NCBI GenBank assembly: GCA_900544795.1
Contig: UQWM01000020.1
Span: 1-42,634 of the forward strand
Length of the DNA: 42,634 nucleotides
Reading direction: 5' to 3'
Source: an uncultured Phascolarctobacterium sp.
GTDB taxonomy: Bacteria; Bacillota; Negativicutes; Acidaminococcales; Acidaminococcaceae
Part shown: positions 41,950-42,634 of the stretch, in pieces
Position numbering within the stretch: the stretch's first letter is position 1
Layout: the number at the start of each line of letters is the position of its first letter
Position numbers and translations under genes: made by a program
Notes under the pieces: model-generated
Seen by the model: only the letters and a program-made list of their open reading frames with translations
Database searches by the model: none
Told to the model about the DNA's origin: nothing

Positions 41950-41985
41950 TGTTCAAGCCTCCTTTGTTTATAAAAATCAACTACC

Positions 41986-42498
41986 TTAGTTATTCAAAAA
42001 AATCTGTTTTAAGAGCAGCAACGCCATGGCAAATGAAGCCACTATTTTGCCCAGCATGGCAACAAACTGGGTTTTAGCAGCCTTCCAGGCCAACTCAAAA
42101 GCATTGCTTTTGCTGCGGGTCCGCAGATATTCGTAGCCAAAGGCCACCAGATATGAACAAATGGCACCACCCAAAACAGAACCCAGCACCGGGAAAAAGC
42201 CTGTGCCGATAACAGCGCCAATAAAAGTGCCAACAGCAATCAAAAATACCGCACCCCACGATACCTTGTGTCGGCGTATACCAAAAAAGGAAACTATAAA
42301 TTCCCATATCTCACCAAAAGCATAAACCAGTACTAACGCCGATAATAAGCGCCCATCAAAGTATCTGGCTTCATCAAAAAAAGCATAACCTATGCCTGCA
42401 GCTAACATAACTGTGTTGCCCGGCAGGTCGAGCAGGGTCAGCAAGGGCCCTAAAACGATTATCAAAGCTCCAAATGCCCACTCTACAAAAAATTCCAC
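41986..42498 (-). CDS. DUF456 family membrane protein
   Basis: A 170-residue hydrophobic protein with about five membrane segments and paired Gly-rich regions (LPGNTVMLAAGIGYAFFDE near 25-43, GTFIGAVIGTGFFPVLGSVLGGAICSYL near 91-118), the pattern of DUF456. The function of the family is unknown to me. Translation starts at GTG with AGGAGG seven bases upstream. It appears to head the minus-strand run glyoxalase - dehydrogenase - CHAD and has an extended -10 promoter. Confidence 0.75.
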   Translation of the reverse strand: MEFFVEWAFGALIIVLGPLLTLLDLPGNTVMLAAGIGYAFFDEARYFDGRLLSALVLVYAFGEIWEFIVSFFGIRRHKVSWGAVFLIAVGTFIGAVIGTGFFPVLGSVLGGAICSYLVAFGYEYLRTRSKSNAFELAWKAAKTQFVAMLGKIVASFAMALLLLKQIFLNN

Positions 42499-42510
42499 AC
42501 CAAGTCCTCC

Positions 42511-42538
42511 TTAATGAAGATTAAGATATATTATAACA
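42511..42538 (-). promoter_or_regulatory. DUF456-gene promoter with short palindrome
   Basis: Minus-strand TGTTATAAT (42530-42538), an extended -10 with perfect TATAAT; -35 weak. A palindrome TTAAT-GAAG-ATTAA (42511-42524) sits at the expected transcription start, so it could be an operator. Confidence 0.55.
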
Positions 42539-42559
42539 TATTTATAAAAATTAGTTAGA

Positions 42560-42594
42560 TAATTGTATGACTCTTATGTGATAGAGTACAATTA
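42560..42594. repeat. Imperfect inverted repeat at the right end
   Basis: TAATTGTA (42560-42567), TGA bulge, CTCT (42571-42574), 8-base loop, AGAG (42583-42586), TACAATTA (42587-42594). The outer 8-bp arms are perfect. It lies upstream of the DUF456 promoter; operator or weak terminator of an unseen gene are both possible. Confidence 0.5.
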
Positions 42595-42634
42595 AGTTCG
42601 CAAAAGTAAAAAAAGGAAAAACCATCGATTACTC

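Noticed and set aside
1..42634. CRISPR array, insertion sequence, prophage, defence island or tRNA/rRNA gene
   Set aside because: No regularly spaced repeats, no transposase or integrase-like protein, no phage genes and no tRNA cloverleaf-like or rRNA-like stretch were seen on either strand.

Overview
The window is a dense, mostly minus-strand stretch of a bacterial chromosome of moderate GC with 38 protein-coding genes, no RNA gene, no insertion sequence, no prophage and no CRISPR array. The gene order mfd - flippase (yabM) - mazG (yabN) - hup - divIC - S1 protein (yabR) - tilS - hpt - ftsH - coaX - dusB - greA - lysS is the classic Firmicutes housekeeping block. The sporulation genes normally embedded in it (spoVT, yabP, yabQ, spoIIE) and rqcP/yabO are missing. 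Together with the protein flavour (class II FBPase GlpX, DUF3100 transporter, CstA, TrpB2), I infer a non-sporulating member of the Negativicutes, most likely Acidaminococcaceae (Phascolarctobacterium-like). The genus is a guess from memory, not a search.

Layout. 1-2310: lysS and greA behind a perfect-consensus promoter, plus a strong promoter pointing out of the window beyond the lysS terminator. 2311-4343: two one-base-overlapping genes, an acyl-ACP-reductase-like protein and an uncharacterised partner. 4454-7922: birA-bioY-coaX-dusB, headed by a palindrome that looks like a BirA operator. 7983-16661: ftsH, hpt, tilS, S1 protein, divIC, HU, mazG, flippase. 16664-26563: mfd, glpX, Yip1-like protein, sppA, pyrG, argS, ywiB. 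26578-28236: putP on the plus strand. 28235-30602: EamA exporter, its AraC regulator, and an orphan 147-residue gene. 30694-33296: a putative M20 amidohydrolase / two-subunit DUF3100 transporter operon. 33297-33595: AT-rich divergent control region. 33596-35727: cysE and a GltD-like flavoprotein on the plus strand. 35749-42634: trpB2, cstA, an orphan, a CHAD protein, a hydroxyacid dehydrogenase, a glyoxalase and a DUF456 protein on the minus strand.

How it works together. The core covers translation (lysS, argS, tilS, dusB), transcription and repair (greA, mfd, HU), cell division (divIC), proteolysis (ftsH, sppA), nucleotide supply and clean-up (pyrG, hpt, mazG) and cofactors (coaX, birA/bioY). 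The accessory part handles amino acids and small organic acids: proline uptake, a probable amidated-amino-acid uptake and hydrolysis system, serine activation for cysteine synthesis, pyruvate or peptide uptake by CstA beside TrpB2, and methylglyoxal and hydroxyacid handling. The two best leads for undescribed biology are the reductase pair at 2311-4343 and the M20-DUF3100 operon at 30694-33296.
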